Below are positions 8,990-18,097 of a stretch of DNA of 64,000 nt, piece after piece. The notes under the pieces were generated by a model. The model saw nothing but the letters and a program-made list of their open reading frames with translations. It had not been told where the DNA came from and did no database searches. How positions within the stretch are numbered: position 1 is the stretch's first letter; each line of letters opens with the position of its first letter. Origin of the DNA: Pseudomonas sp. PA27(2017) (GTDB taxonomy: Bacteria; Pseudomonadota; Gammaproteobacteria; Pseudomonadales; Pseudomonadaceae); assembly GCF_001945445.1 (NCBI RefSeq), contig NZ_MSXW01000022.1:124001-188000 (forward strand), written 5' to 3'. The translations under genes were made by a program, and so were the position numbers.

Positions 8990-10393
8990 TCAGCTGGCAT
9001 AGAGATATGCCTCAACATCCATCCCCGCATCACGCATCTGCGCTAGTTTGTAGCGCAAGGTGCGCGGGCTGATGCCCAGGCGCTCGGCGGCCTCTTTGCG
9101 ACGCCCACGCTCGGCACGCAGGATATCGATGATCACCTGATATTCCCTGCGTCGCAGATCCTCACCCAACACGCCATCCGCCAAGCCGGCCTCCGGCACG
9201 ACCGGCATCGGCGCACTCGCCACCACCGCCAACTGAGGTTGAGGTGCCGGCTGTGCGAAACCGATGGGCGCGTTCAGGCACAGGTCGTGGGGTTCGATGA
9301 CGCCGTTCTGCTGAAGGATGACCGCACGCTGGATGGCATTGTCCAGCTCACGCACGTTGCCCGGCCAGGCATGCCCCGTCAGGCAGGCGACCGCCTGGGC
9401 GGAGAGCCGCAACGGCGCCAGGTTCATCTTCTTCACGTACTTGGCCAGCAGCCGCTCGGCCAGGGGCAGGATATCCGCCGGGCGCTCACGCAACGGTCGC
9501 CAGGCCAGCGGGAACACCGACAGGCGATAGAACAGATCCTCCCGGAAGCGGCCTGCCGCTACTTCTGCAGCCAGGTCACGGTTGCTGGTCGCCAGCACGC
9601 GGATATCCAGGCTGATCGGCTTGCGAGCGCCAACCCGTTCGACCTCACGCTCCTGCAGCACACGCAACAGCTTGGCCTGCAAAGCCAGCGGCATCTCGGA
9701 GATTTCATCGAGCAGGATGGTTCCGCCCTCGGCCAGCTCGAACTTGCCCGGCGCGCTGGCAACGGCGCCCGTGAATGCGCCCTTTTCGTGACCGAACAGA
9801 GTGGCTTCCAGCATGTTATCCGGAATCGCCGCGCAGTTGATGGCGATGAATGGCCGCTTGGCACGCGGAGACTGCTGATGAAGATAACGTGCCAGAACCT
9901 CCTTGCCGGTCCCCGACTCGCCGGTGATCAGCACGGTGGAATCGCTACGAGCGACCCGCGCCGCCAACTCGAGCAGCTGGAAGCTGGCCGGCTCGCAGGC
10001 TACCGGCCCGTCCTGCTCCAGCTCGCTGGCCCGCCCGAGCGCATGGCGCGCCACCAGCGACAGCAGGGTCTTGGGCTCGAACGGCTTGACCAGATAATCG
10101 GCTGCGCCACGACGTATGGCATCGACGGCACGCTCGACGGCGCCGAAAGCCGTCATCAGCAGCACCGGCAACTGCGGCTGGCGTTCGCGAATGGCGCATA
10201 GCAGTTGATGACCATCCATGCCCGGCATGTTCACGTCACTGATCACCAGCCCGAACGGTTCCTGGGCGATGGCGATCAGCGCCGCTTCGGCGCAGTCGAC
10301 GGCCCGGTAATCATGGCCACCAAGCTCGAGGGTGTCGGCCAGGGCTTCGCGCAATGCGCGATCGTCTTCAACCAGCAGGACTTTGGCAGCCAT
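8990..10393 (-). CDS. fleR: Sigma54-dependent flagellar response regulator FleR
   Basis: Response regulator that, phosphorylated by FleS, activates sigma54 promoters of the class III flagellar tier (hook, rod and ring operons). Its 467 residues have the NtrC order: receiver domain with acidic pocket E9-D10-D11 and phosphoacceptor D53, AAA+ domain with Walker A GESGTGKE at 158-165 and the sigma54-contact loop GAFTGA at 205-210, and a C-terminal Fis-type helix-turn-helix ([21 protein letters not shown]). It lies 3 bp after fleS. Both domains look intact, so it should be phosphorylation-competent. Confidence 0.95.
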   Translation of the reverse strand: MAAKVLLVEDDRALREALADTLELGGHDYRAVDCAEAALIAIAQEPFGLVISDVNMPGMDGHQLLCAIRERQPQLPVLLMTAFGAVERAVDAIRRGAADYLVKPFEPKTLLSLVARHALGRASELEQDGPVACEPASFQLLELAARVARSDSTVLITGESGTGKEVLARYLHQQSPRAKRPFIAINCAAIPDNMLEATLFGHEKGAFTGAVASAPGKFELAEGGTILLDEISEMPLALQAKLLRVLQEREVERVGARKPISLDIRVLATSNRDLAAEVAAGRFREDLFYRLSVFPLAWRPLRERPADILPLAERLLAKYVKKMNLAPLRLSAQAVACLTGHAWPGNVRELDNAIQRAVILQQNGVIEPHDLCLNAPIGFAQPAPQPQLAVVASAPMPVVPEAGLADGVLGEDLRRREYQVIIDILRAERGRRKEAAERLGISPRTLRYKLAQMRDAGMDVEAYLYAS

Positions 10394-10396
10394 GGG

Positions 10397-11602
10397 TCAC
10401 TCCTGAATCGTGGGGTGCGCTGGGATAATCAGCGGCAGAATCAACAAGGCACAGGTACCGCGACCCGGCCGTGAACGCAGGTGCAACTCGCCCTGGTGGG
10501 CGCGAGCGACCGCCTTGACCACGGCCAGCCCGAGGCCAGTGCCGGTGGTCTTGGTGGTGAAGAACGGCTCGCCCAGGCGCGCCAGCGTGAGTGCATCGAT
10601 ACCGGGCCCGTCATCACTGATGCACAGACGCAAGGTGGATTCGCGCCTATAGGCATGTACCTTGAGGCGCACACCCTGCCCTGCAGCCTGGATGGAATTC
10701 TCGACCAGGTTCAGCAGCGCGCCCACCAGCGTGTCGCGATTGCAGAGCAGTTCGCCGCCCCGAACATCGCATTGCCAGCGAACGTCGACGCCTTGCAACA
10801 CGGATTCACCGGCCTGCCTGAGCGCCTCGAACAGTTGAGCAGGATCGACTCGGTCCGGCAGTGGCAGCTCGCCGCGGGCGAACACCAACATGTCGCGCAC
10901 TTGATGCTCGAGCTCGTGCAATCGTTCTTTAAGGCGCCCGGCGAAGCGCTGTTGCTGCTCGGCTGGCAATACCTGTTCAGTCAGGTGACTGGCATACAGC
11001 AGCGCCGCCGATAGAGGCGTACGCACCTGATGAGCCAATGACGCGACCATGCGCCCCATGGCACTCAGGCGCTCGTGCCGCGACAGCTGATCCTGCAAGC
11101 GACGGGTTTCCGTCAGATCGGTCAGCAACACCAGTTGGCCCGGCTCGCCCTGCAGCGAGCGGGTGGAAATCGACAGTCGCCGGCCATCGGCCAGAGAAAT
11201 TTCATGACCGTCGTCGCGCCGGGGTGCGAAGCGCTGCGCGATCACGTCACGCCACAGGCACCCCAGAAGCGCTTCACCGAGCATGTCTCGCGCCACGGGG
11301 TTGGCTTCACGCACCACTCCATGGCCGTCGATGACGACCACGCCACCGGGCAGCAGATCCAGCAGGCTTTGCAGGCGATGGGCCAACCGCTCCTTTTCGT
11401 TCAGCTCCTGCACGCGTTGTTCGCTGACCTGGGCCAGTTGCCCAGTCAGTTCATTGACGCGATTTTCCAAGAGACTGTAGGAGCTACCCAGCCGGCTCGA
11501 CATCTGCTCGAACAAGGCCAGCGACTGCTCCAGATCCCCACGCTCCGCCTGTACCGGCGTCGAGGTCTCCAGAGGAGCATGGCGTTGTAGGCTTGGTTTC
11601 AT
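10397..11602 (-). CDS. fleS: Flagellar two-component sensor kinase FleS
   Basis: Cytoplasmic histidine kinase of the FleS/FleR pair. In its 401 residues, an N-terminal coiled region (about 20-75) is followed by a PAS domain (about 75-165), the HisKA dimerisation domain with H191 in LAHQVRTPL, and a HATPase domain with the N box LVENSIQAAG, the DDGPGID and GTGLGLAVVKA boxes. No transmembrane segments are visible, in line with the family. A sigma54-type promoter lies 53-68 bp upstream of the start codon. Confidence 0.94.
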   Translation of the reverse strand: MKPSLQRHAPLETSTPVQAERGDLEQSLALFEQMSSRLGSSYSLLENRVNELTGQLAQVSEQRVQELNEKERLAHRLQSLLDLLPGGVVVIDGHGVVREANPVARDMLGEALLGCLWRDVIAQRFAPRRDDGHEISLADGRRLSISTRSLQGEPGQLVLLTDLTETRRLQDQLSRHERLSAMGRMVASLAHQVRTPLSAALLYASHLTEQVLPAEQQQRFAGRLKERLHELEHQVRDMLVFARGELPLPDRVDPAQLFEALRQAGESVLQGVDVRWQCDVRGGELLCNRDTLVGALLNLVENSIQAAGQGVRLKVHAYRRESTLRLCISDDGPGIDALTLARLGEPFFTTKTTGTGLGLAVVKAVARAHQGELHLRSRPGRGTCALLILPLIIPAHPTIQE

Positions 11603-11654
11603 TGCACTCTCTCGCTGGGCGAGCCGTCAGAAGGCGGTCATTTGCCAGAGAGGT

Positions 11655-11670
11655 AGCAATACTCATGCCT
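11655..11670 (-). promoter_or_regulatory. Sigma54 promoter of fleSR
   Basis: Reverse strand AGGCATGAGTATTGCT matches the -24/-12 pattern (TGGCAC-N5-TTGCW) with the invariant GG and GC at correct spacing. fleSR is a FleQ/sigma54 target in Pseudomonas. Confidence 0.8.
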
Positions 11671-11761
11671 GAAAATAAATTGCTTAATTTTCAGTGTGAT
11701 AGCGATTTAGCGGATAGCAACTCGTCAATCAACTGACTGTCCGAGGGGTAAAGCCTGAAGG

Positions 11762-11786
11762 GAAACAGGTGGGCTGTCGCCCACCT
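11762..11786 (-). terminator. Terminator after fleQ
   Basis: A perfect 8-bp stem AGGTGGGC / GCCCACCT with loop GACA lies 23 bp after the fleQ stop in the leftward direction. It is followed by GTTT; the U-tract is short. Confidence 0.6.
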
Positions 11787-11808
11787 CATGCGGCTCAGGC
11801 CAAGCGAC

Positions 11809-13281
11809 TCAGTCGTCGCCAGACTCGTCCTCGCGGCGGCTCATGCCGTACTTGCGCATCTTCTCGACCAAGGTAGTACGGCGAATGCGCAGGCGCTCAG
11901 CGGCGCGCGCCACGATGCCGCCGGCATCATCCAGCGCCTGCTGGATAAGGCCCTGCTCCAGATTGCCGAGGTAGTCCTTGAGGTCCAGGCCCTCGGCCGG
12001 CAGCATCGCTGGCGACATCACCGATGGCGATGAGGAGGTCAACACCGCCCGCTCGTCCAACTCATCGCGCAGGCTCGCAGCGAGCTGCTCGTCCTCGTCG
12101 TCGACATGGCGGAATTTCTTCGGCAGCTCGCCCACACCGATCACGCCATAGGGGTGCATGATCGCCATGCGCTCGACCAGGTTGGCCAGCTCACGAACGT
12201 TACCCGCCCAATCATGGCGACAGAGCGACATGATGGCGGCGGAGTTGAAGCGGATCGAACCGCGCTTCTCATGCTCCATCCGCGAGATCAGCTCGTTCAT
12301 CAGCAATGGAATATCTTCGATGCGCTCACGCAGCGGCGCCATCTCGATGGGGAACACGTTGAGGCGGTAGTACAGATCCTCACGGAAGCTGCCGCCCTCG
12401 ATCATGCTCTCGAGGTTCTTGTGGGTCGCCGCAATGATGCGCACGTCGGCGTTCTGGGTCTTGTTGCTGCCCACGCGCTCGAAGGTACGCTCCTGCAGTA
12501 CTCGCAGCAGCTTGACCTGCATCGGCAGCGGCATATCGCCGATCTCGTCGAGAAACAGCGTGCCGCCATTGGCCAGCTCGAAACGCCCCGCACGACTGGT
12601 AATGGCCCCCGTGAAGGCGCCCTTCTCATGGCCGAACAATTCGCTCTCCAGCAGCTCGGCGGGAATAGCACCACAGTTGACCGGCACGAACGGCGCCTCG
12701 CGGCGCTTGGAGTGGTAATGCAGATTGCGCGCGACGACTTCCTTGCCGGTGCCCGACTCCCCGAGAATCAGCACGCTGGCCTCGGTATCGGCCACCTGCT
12801 GCATCATCTGCCGGACCTGTTGAATGGCGCGACTGGTGCCTACCAGGCTGCGAAACAGATTGGGTTCTCGCTGCCGGCCACGCTCACGGGCTTGGTCATA
12901 CATCTCGCGATAGACCTGGGCGCGGTGCAGGGAGTCGAGGAGCTTGTTGTAGCTGGGCGGCATTTCCAGGGTGGCCAGCACGCGGCGGCGAAACTCTTCC
13001 GGCCAATCCGTGGTGGCATGCTCATGAAGCATCAGAACCGGCAGGTACTCATCCCAGGCGGCGAACTCCTTGAGCAGATCCAGCGCCCCACCCCTGAGCT
13101 GCACCTCGCCGAGCAGGACACCGAGGATGCTTCTGCTGGAGTCGATCTGCTCGACCACCTTGTTCCAGTCGCTGCTGCCACACGCAAGATGATCTTCGCC
13201 GAGAAAATCCAGAATCACCGACAGGTCACGGCGACTTTCAAGGTTGTCATCGATTAGCAGAAGCTTGGTTTCACGCCACAT
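11809..13281 (-). CDS. fleQ: Flagellar master regulator FleQ
   Basis: Sigma54-dependent enhancer-binding protein at the top of the Pseudomonas flagellar cascade; it also responds to c-di-GMP and controls matrix genes. With the start at the ATG at 13279-13281 it is 490 residues: an N-terminal FleQ receiver-like domain (about 1-125), the AAA+ domain with Walker A GESGTGKE at 174-181 and GAFTGA at 221-226, and a C-terminal Fis-type helix-turn-helix ([20 protein letters not shown]). The receiver keeps D11-D12, but at the usual phosphoacceptor strand it has GVLLGEVQ with no Asp, as is known for FleQ. I preferred this ATG over the longer in-frame start because it gives the conserved [11 protein letters not shown] opening. 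Confidence 0.96.
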   Translation of the reverse strand: MWRETKLLLIDDNLESRRDLSVILDFLGEDHLACGSSDWNKVVEQIDSSRSILGVLLGEVQLRGGALDLLKEFAAWDEYLPVLMLHEHATTDWPEEFRRRVLATLEMPPSYNKLLDSLHRAQVYREMYDQARERGRQREPNLFRSLVGTSRAIQQVRQMMQQVADTEASVLILGESGTGKEVVARNLHYHSKRREAPFVPVNCGAIPAELLESELFGHEKGAFTGAITSRAGRFELANGGTLFLDEIGDMPLPMQVKLLRVLQERTFERVGSNKTQNADVRIIAATHKNLESMIEGGSFREDLYYRLNVFPIEMAPLRERIEDIPLLMNELISRMEHEKRGSIRFNSAAIMSLCRHDWAGNVRELANLVERMAIMHPYGVIGVGELPKKFRHVDDEDEQLAASLRDELDERAVLTSSSPSVMSPAMLPAEGLDLKDYLGNLEQGLIQQALDDAGGIVARAAERLRIRRTTLVEKMRKYGMSRREDESGDD

Positions 13282-13340
13282 AATTGTTCGGCCCAGAAAG
13301 AGAAAGCCACCAGCCGCCAACGCGCCGGCATATGGCCAGC

Positions 13341-13369
13341 AGTAAAGTAAATTATTGGCGCTTAGTCAA
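13341..13369 (-). promoter_or_regulatory. Putative sigma70 promoter of fleQ
   Basis: Reverse strand TTGACT and TTTACT, separated by 17 bp, lie 60-88 bp upstream of the fleQ ATG within an AT-rich part of the 205-bp gap. I saw no clear Vfr half-sites. Confidence 0.5.
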
Positions 13370-13486
13370 TTTTATGGCGTGATTATTTAGCGGAAGTTGC
13401 GATGAGGCCCAAAAGAGCGCTCGGCAATCAGAAGGCGTAGAGAAAAAGGGTGACGCTGCAGACAACAATAGCGCCTATAGGCTGAC

Positions 13487-13783
13487 TCAGCCAAAAAGCT
13501 GATAAACCTTCGCACCCTGCTGCGACTGGTTGAACTGGACGAGTTCGTTAGCCAAGCGCTGACGCTCGGCTTGGCACGCAGTTACCAAATCCTTATAGAG
13601 ATCCAGCAACTCTTCCATTCGCGCCCGCAGCGCACCATCGTCCTCGGCAGCATCGACCATGGCATCTTCCACAGCCTGGCGGCACTGCAGATCCAGCTCA
13701 CCGATAGCCGCCCAATCCTGGGTGGACAATGCCTGGCGCATTGCCGTACCCGTATTCTGCAGACGCTGAACAGATGTATTCAT
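13487..13783 (-). CDS. fliT: FliT-like flagellar export chaperone
   Basis: A 98-residue, probably all-helical, acidic protein beginning MNTSVQRLQNTGTAMRQAL and rich in Glu, Gln and Leu, in the position where pseudomonads carry fliT/fleP (downstream of fliS, before fleQ). FliT-type proteins chaperone the filament cap FliD and can regulate flagellar genes. The ORF is open further upstream, but this ATG is the only one giving the expected length and start. Identification rests mainly on position, size and helical character, since FliT proteins diverge strongly. Confidence 0.7.
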   Translation of the reverse strand: MNTSVQRLQNTGTAMRQALSTQDWAAIGELDLQCRQAVEDAMVDAAEDDGALRARMEELLDLYKDLVTACQAERQRLANELVQFNQSQQGAKVYQLFG

Positions 13784-13808
13784 AGAAAACTCCTTTCCAG
13801 CCCGCCAA

Positions 13809-14189
13809 TCACTGGGCGATTGCATCCCAACCGGATTTGACGTTGCGAAGCAAATCGGCGACTTCATCGAGCGGCTCGACGCTGTTCTTCAGGTTAGCCT
13901 CCAGCAAGCGGCGGCTCATGTAGTCGTAAAGGTTATCCAGATTCACAGCCAGCTCGCCACCTTCTTCAAGGTTCAGGCCAGCTCGCAGGCCGCCAATGAT
14001 GCCAATGGCCTTGCCGATCAGCTCGCCCTTCATCGCGAACTGCCCGCGCTCCATGGCGCCACGTGCTTGGGCCAAGCGAGTCAAGCCACCCTCCATCAGC
14101 ATCTGAATCAGACGATGCGGGCTGGCATCTACAGCCTGAGCCTGAGTGTTGACGTTTTGATACTGACGCATAGCGGCCATGGCGTTCAT
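13809..14189 (-). CDS. fliS: Flagellin chaperone FliS (copy 1)
   Basis: A 126-residue FliS-family export chaperone that caps the C-terminal D0 helix of flagellin in the cytosol. Characteristic features are the YQNVNTQAQAVDASPHRLIQMLMEGGLTRL opening region, the [18 protein letters not shown] block and the terminal DLLRNVKSGWDAI. Its length equals that of P. aeruginosa FliS. It lies between fliT and a second fliS paralogue, from which 170 bp separate it. The two paralogues share only the core motifs. Confidence 0.92.
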   Translation of the reverse strand: MNAMAAMRQYQNVNTQAQAVDASPHRLIQMLMEGGLTRLAQARGAMERGQFAMKGELIGKAIGIIGGLRAGLNLEEGGELAVNLDNLYDYMSRRLLEANLKNSVEPLDEVADLLRNVKSGWDAIAQ

Positions 14190-14359
14190 GCTGATGTACT
14201 CCAGTGTAAAGCGGGAATACTCAATGTATCGGCATGGTCTGCGTGAGCTTTAGTCGTGATTAATCCTTTTTAAGGATCATCGCAAGGCTATTGCGGCAGT
14301 AGCGGCATGTCACCTGACTGCCTGGCGGATGAGCACATAACCGTGAACCACCGTGCCGA

Positions 14360-14746
14360 TCAGTTGGCCGCGGACTCTACTTCCGGACCAATTGCCTTCC
14401 AGGCGTCTCGAATCTGGGTCAGCAGCTCCTGCACTTCCTCCAGACGGCGCGGAGTGTCGTCCAGCGCTACGCCAACCAGACGACGGTTTATATAGTCGTA
14501 GAGGTTGTCCAGGTTCTGAGCCAACTCGCCGCCCAGCTCCTTGTCGAGGCTGGACTGCAGGACGGCAATAATGGAAATGGTGGCGCTTACCGCCTCGCCA
14601 CGCAGCCCCGGGTTTGCCTCCTGCTGCGCGAATTGCGCCAGCGATACTCGCTCGATAGCACCGTCCAGCAGCAGTTGCACAGCCTGATAAGGAGTGACCT
14701 GCTGGCTTGTCTTGACGCTCTTGTAAGTGTCGATGGGCGTATTCAT
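14360..14746 (-). CDS. Second FliS-family chaperone, coupled to fliD
   Basis: A 128-residue FliS paralogue with the same core ([44 protein letters not shown]) but clearly diverged from the copy at 13809-14189. The fliD stop codon abuts its ATG, so fliD and this gene form one unit. Some pseudomonads are known to have two FliS proteins. Possible explanations are division of labour between flagellin forms or between flagellin and FliD, or redundancy; the sequence does not decide. Confidence 0.9.
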   Translation of the reverse strand: MNTPIDTYKSVKTSQQVTPYQAVQLLLDGAIERVSLAQFAQQEANPGLRGEAVSATISIIAVLQSSLDKELGGELAQNLDNLYDYINRRLVGVALDDTPRRLEEVQELLTQIRDAWKAIGPEVESAAN

Positions 14747-16165
14747 TTATTTGCTCTTCTTCACGACGCCAGGAAGGTTGGAAAGCGTATTTTGCAGTTG
14801 ACTGCTGGTGCCATTGAGCTGACCAACCAACGAGTCCATCGCGTAAAATTGCTTCAGCAAACGCTGCTGCATCTTGTCGACACGCAGTGTGAGGTCTTCG
14901 GTCTGCTTCTTGATATCACTGCGCGTAGACTCGAGCGCCTGCATACGTTGAGACAGAATTCCACCAGTCTGGCTGTAGGCTGCAACCTGGCCATCCAAGC
15001 GCTTGGCCAAACCAGTATCACCCAGGAAGAAGGCGCCCACGGCATCGAAATCCTGCTTCATGGCTTCGTCTAGCTTGGTGTCATCGATTTTCAGGGTGCC
15101 ATTCTTCTGGGTAGTGATTCCCAGATCCGCCAACACCTTGAAGTCGCCAGTACCAGTAGGATTGACCAGCTCATTACGAACACCGCTCAGCAGGTTACGA
15201 ATCGTCGAATCGCCAACGAGCCCCCCAGTCAGGGGCGTTCCGTCTTCACCAACCTTGGTCACTCGGGTCAGATCATTGGTGGTGGTGATGAGCTTGTTGT
15301 AAGCGTCCACGAACTTCTTGATGCCCGCTTTGACACCGGCGTTGTCTTCGCCAATTTTGAGCGTCAGCGGTTTTTTATCTTCGGTCGTACCGACCAATTC
15401 GAGCGTGACATCAGAAATGGCACCCTTGACCGAGTTGGTAGGGCTGCTCAGCTTCAAGCCGTCGATGGAAAACTCGGCATTGGCTGCCTGCACGATGTAA
15501 CCGGCACCCTGTGCATTCGTGGCATCGAGCTGGGTGCGGCCATCGACGCTGAGCGCGGCGAGATCGCCGCTGCCCGACACGATGACATCCTTGCCGCTAC
15601 CGGTTTCATTGCCGCTGAAGACCAACCGGGATTTCCCGGTAGCCGGATCGTTGATGGTACTGACGGTTACGCCTTTTCCCTTCAGGGCGGTGTTGAGCTG
15701 ATCACGAATACTACTCAGATCCGAGCCAGCAGCGATGCTTACATCTACCTCGGTTCCACCCTCGCCGATCTTCACACTCAGTGTTTGCGCATCGTCGCCG
15801 CTCTTGAAGTCAGCAGCCTGAGCCTGAGTGGCGACCTTGCTGGCAGTGGCCAGCTTTGAAACCTCGACTTGGTAAGTGCCTGCGGTGGCAGTTTTACCAG
15901 CAGTAGCCGTCAATGCAGCTGTATTCGAAGAAGTAGCGGTTCGTTTCTCGAACAGCGCAGCGCTGTTGAGATCCTTGAGCGCGGTTTGGAAATCGCCCAA
16001 TGCGCTGTTGAGCTGGCCAAGACCGGACAGCTTGGTGGTGGTCGAGCTCGAGAGGCGGGCGAGCTGAGCTTCCTTGGGTGCTTTTTCGGCATTGACCATG
16101 GCGGTCACGAGCTCGCCAATGGGTAGCCCCGAGTTGATACCAGTCGTGATTCCGCTAACAGCCAT
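14747..16165 (-). CDS. fliD: Flagellar filament cap protein FliD (HAP2)
   Basis: A 472-residue secreted cap protein that sits at the filament tip and promotes flagellin folding. The N-terminal D0 region starts GITTGINSGLPIGELVTAMVNAEKAPK. A variable middle domain has the usual FliD_N and FliD_C halves (VDAYNKLITTTNDLTRV and NLLSGVRNEL blocks) and an amphipathic C-terminal helix. No cysteine is evident, typical for axial proteins. A strong GAGGGGGGATT site precedes the ATG. fliS copy 2 follows directly. Confidence 0.95.
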   Translation of the reverse strand: MAVSGITTGINSGLPIGELVTAMVNAEKAPKEAQLARLSSSTTTKLSGLGQLNSALGDFQTALKDLNSAALFEKRTATSSNTAALTATAGKTATAGTYQVEVSKLATASKVATQAQAADFKSGDDAQTLSVKIGEGGTEVDVSIAAGSDLSSIRDQLNTALKGKGVTVSTINDPATGKSRLVFSGNETGSGKDVIVSGSGDLAALSVDGRTQLDATNAQGAGYIVQAANAEFSIDGLKLSSPTNSVKGAISDVTLELVGTTEDKKPLTLKIGEDNAGVKAGIKKFVDAYNKLITTTNDLTRVTKVGEDGTPLTGGLVGDSTIRNLLSGVRNELVNPTGTGDFKVLADLGITTQKNGTLKIDDTKLDEAMKQDFDAVGAFFLGDTGLAKRLDGQVAAYSQTGGILSQRMQALESTRSDIKKQTEDLTLRVDKMQQRLLKQFYAMDSLVGQLNGTSSQLQNTLSNLPGVVKKSK

Positions 16166-16235
16166 AATCCCCCCTCGTCACCATATTGGCGCTCGTCCAT
16201 TCACTCCATCTGGGCATTCAAGAAACGAGCCACAA

Positions 16236-16598
16236 TTAGGCTTCGGCCTTGAACAACAAACTACGAACTTCTTCAAGATTTTCGGCAAGGCGCAGCGCCT
16301 CTTCCGAAGGCAGCTGACGAATCACTTCGCCGGACGCGCCATCCGTAACCTTGACTACTACCCTACCACTCGAATCATCGACGCTGAAATTCAGGTCGCG
16401 ACGGATGTTCTGTACAAAGCTCTGGATGGAAGTGACCGCTTCATCAACCTGTCCGTAGACCTGGGCGGTTTCCTCGCTAGCTACAGCCGTGCGCGATTGC
16501 TCGTCGGCCTTATCGACAGATGCCGAAGACGCGGTCGGAGCCGAAGCAGTGGTCGATTTGCCCAAAACTGGCGGCAAACTCCCTATCGATATGTCCAT
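16236..16598 (-). CDS. flaG: FlaG-family protein
   Basis: A 120-residue FlaG-domain protein, thought to limit filament length. The diagnostic C-terminal domain is clear: DLNFSVDDSSGRVVVKVTD followed by GEVIRQLPSEEALRLAENLEEV. The N-terminal half is low complexity (Ser/Ala/Thr). It lies between fliC and fliD, the conserved Pseudomonas position, with a GAGGTG ribosome site. A terminator after fliC separates it from the flagellin transcript. Confidence 0.93.
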   Translation of the reverse strand: MDISIGSLPPVLGKSTTASAPTASSASVDKADEQSRTAVASEETAQVYGQVDEAVTSIQSFVQNIRRDLNFSVDDSSGRVVVKVTDGASGEVIRQLPSEEALRLAENLEEVRSLLFKAEA

Positions 16599-16618
16599 TT
16601 TCTTTCACCTCGCAAGGC

Positions 16619-16651
16619 AAAACGGGGAGAAGCGCTAGGCACTTCCCCCCG
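16619..16651 (-). terminator. Terminator after fliC
   Basis: Reverse strand stem CGGGGGGAAG / CTTCTCCCCG (one G-U pair) with a 9-base loop, followed by TTTT, 29 bp beyond the fliC stop. Confidence 0.75.
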
Positions 16652-16679
16652 GAGTTTAAAGCAGCCTAGCCTATTTGGC

Positions 16680-17867
16680 TTACTGCAGGAGGCTGAGCAC
16701 CGCCTGCGGCAGCTGGTTGGCCTGGGACAGGATCGCAGTACCGGCCTGCTGCAGGATCTGATTCTTGGTCAGGTTCGCAGTTTCTGCCGCGAAATCCGTA
16801 TCCTGAATCCGGCCACGTGCAGCCGAAACGTTTTCTGCGATGTTCTGCAGGTTACCAATGGTGTTCTCGAAGCGGTTCTGCACCGCACCGAGTTCGGCAC
16901 GCTGCGAGTCGATCGCCTGGATTGCCTGGTCGATCACGATGACCGCCTTCTGCGAACCCTGCACATCGGTGATGTCGATGTCGTCAACCAGGTTGCCGGT
17001 GGTCACTTCAGCGATGCTGATATCAGTGGTTGCAGCAGTTTTCGCAGCGGTGACGGTTGCACCCGAACCGAAGCTGAACGACTGGATGTTGCCAGCAGCG
17101 GAGCCTGAGCCAGCAGCAGATACCAGCTCGATGTTGCCATCATCGTTTACGAAAGCACCTACACCAATGTTTGCATCGTTGATCACGGTAGCCAGGGCTT
17201 GTACCTGCTGTGCAGCCGTAGCACCACTAGCGAAGGTAGTGCTGAAGGAACGCTCGGTACCACCGACCATGGTTACCTTGATTGCCATCGCGCCGGAAGC
17301 TGCAGCGGTGCCGGTTGCAACAGAACCAGCAGTGATCGAACCGGAGCTGAAAGTACCTTTCAGGGACTCGGTGCTCATCTCGTCGATCTTGACGCTGATG
17401 GTTTCGTTCGCGGCACTACCAACCTGGAAGGTAGTAGTTTCGAACGAACCGTCCAGCAACTTCTTGCCACCGAACGTGGTGGTGTTGGAGATACGGTTGA
17501 GCTCTTTCTTCAGCTCGTTGACTTCCGAGTTCAGAGCCTTGCGCTCTTCGGTGCTGTTCGAGCCGTTAGCCGATTGCAGCGACAGGTCACGCATACGCTG
17601 CAGGATGCTGGTGGACTGTTGCAGAGCACCTTCAGCGGTTTGCGCCATGGAGATGCCGTCGTTGGAGTTCTTCACCGCGACGTTCAGGCCGTTGACCTGG
17701 CTGCTCAGACGGTTGGAGATCTGCAGGCCGGCAGCATCGTCCTTGGCGCTGTTGATTTTCGAGCCAGTAGACAGGCGCTGCAGAGAAGTATTCAGCGCGT
17801 TGGACGAGGTGTTCAGATTGCGCTGGGTGTTGAGGGACGCAATGTTGGTGTTGACTGTCAAAGCCAT
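16680..17867 (-). CDS. fliC: Flagellin
   Basis: The filament subunit, 395 residues. The D0/D1 N-terminal part begins [17 protein letters not shown] and continues through the TLR5-recognition stretch [16 protein letters not shown] near residues 89-104. The C-terminal D1/D0 part ends [16 protein letters not shown]. Between about 175 and 300 lies a Ser/Thr/Gly/Ala-rich variable region, the likely site of O-glycosylation by the neighbouring island. It contains no cysteine. The ATG has a GGAGGA site. Two sigma28-type promoters lie upstream and a terminator downstream, so fliC is monocistronic. Confidence 0.98.
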   Translation of the reverse strand: MALTVNTNIASLNTQRNLNTSSNALNTSLQRLSTGSKINSAKDDAAGLQISNRLSSQVNGLNVAVKNSNDGISMAQTAEGALQQSTSILQRMRDLSLQSANGSNSTEERKALNSEVNELKKELNRISNTTTFGGKKLLDGSFETTTFQVGSAANETISVKIDEMSTESLKGTFSSGSITAGSVATGTAAASGAMAIKVTMVGGTERSFSTTFASGATAAQQVQALATVINDANIGVGAFVNDDGNIELVSAAGSGSAAGNIQSFSFGSGATVTAAKTAATTDISIAEVTTGNLVDDIDITDVQGSQKAVIVIDQAIQAIDSQRAELGAVQNRFENTIGNLQNIAENVSAARGRIQDTDFAAETANLTKNQILQQAGTAILSQANQLPQAVLSLLQ

Positions 17868-17963
17868 GATGAATGTCCTCCGTAGGACCTAGCATGTTTG
17901 CCTGAGCTTGCGAATCCGGCCCTGCAAGTTCTCAGGCAGCCATTGAGTTCGCGTTCGTAATAC

Positions 17964-17990
17964 TTATCGGCCTGTTCTGCGAAAGCTTTA
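17964..17990 (-). promoter_or_regulatory. Sigma28 (FliA) promoter of fliC, proximal
   Basis: Reverse strand TAAA, 15 bp, GCCGATAA: an exact match to the TAAA-N15-GCCGATAA consensus, with the -10 box about 97 bp upstream of the fliC ATG. Confidence 0.9.
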
Positions 17991-18056
17991 GGAGGTGAGA
18001 GAATTTTTTTCGCCTGGTATTGACAGCCACTCTCTACTTCTTTGCCCGCACCTGTT

Positions 18057-18083
18057 CTATCGGCGGCTACGAGCAAAACTTGA
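18057..18083 (-). promoter_or_regulatory. Second sigma28-like promoter upstream of fliC, distal
   Basis: Reverse strand TCAA, 15 bp, GCCGATAG, starting TCAAGTTTT as in many Pseudomonas FliA promoters. It is 93 bp upstream of the proximal site and just after the stop of the FgtA-like gene. Confidence 0.7.
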
Positions 18084-18097
18084 GTTCCTCAAATTCC

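Noticed and set aside
16222..16237. Sigma54-like TGGCTC-N5-TTGAA upstream of fliD
   Set aside because: The invariant GC of the -12 box is GA, so it is unlikely to be bound; it also overlaps the end of flaG.
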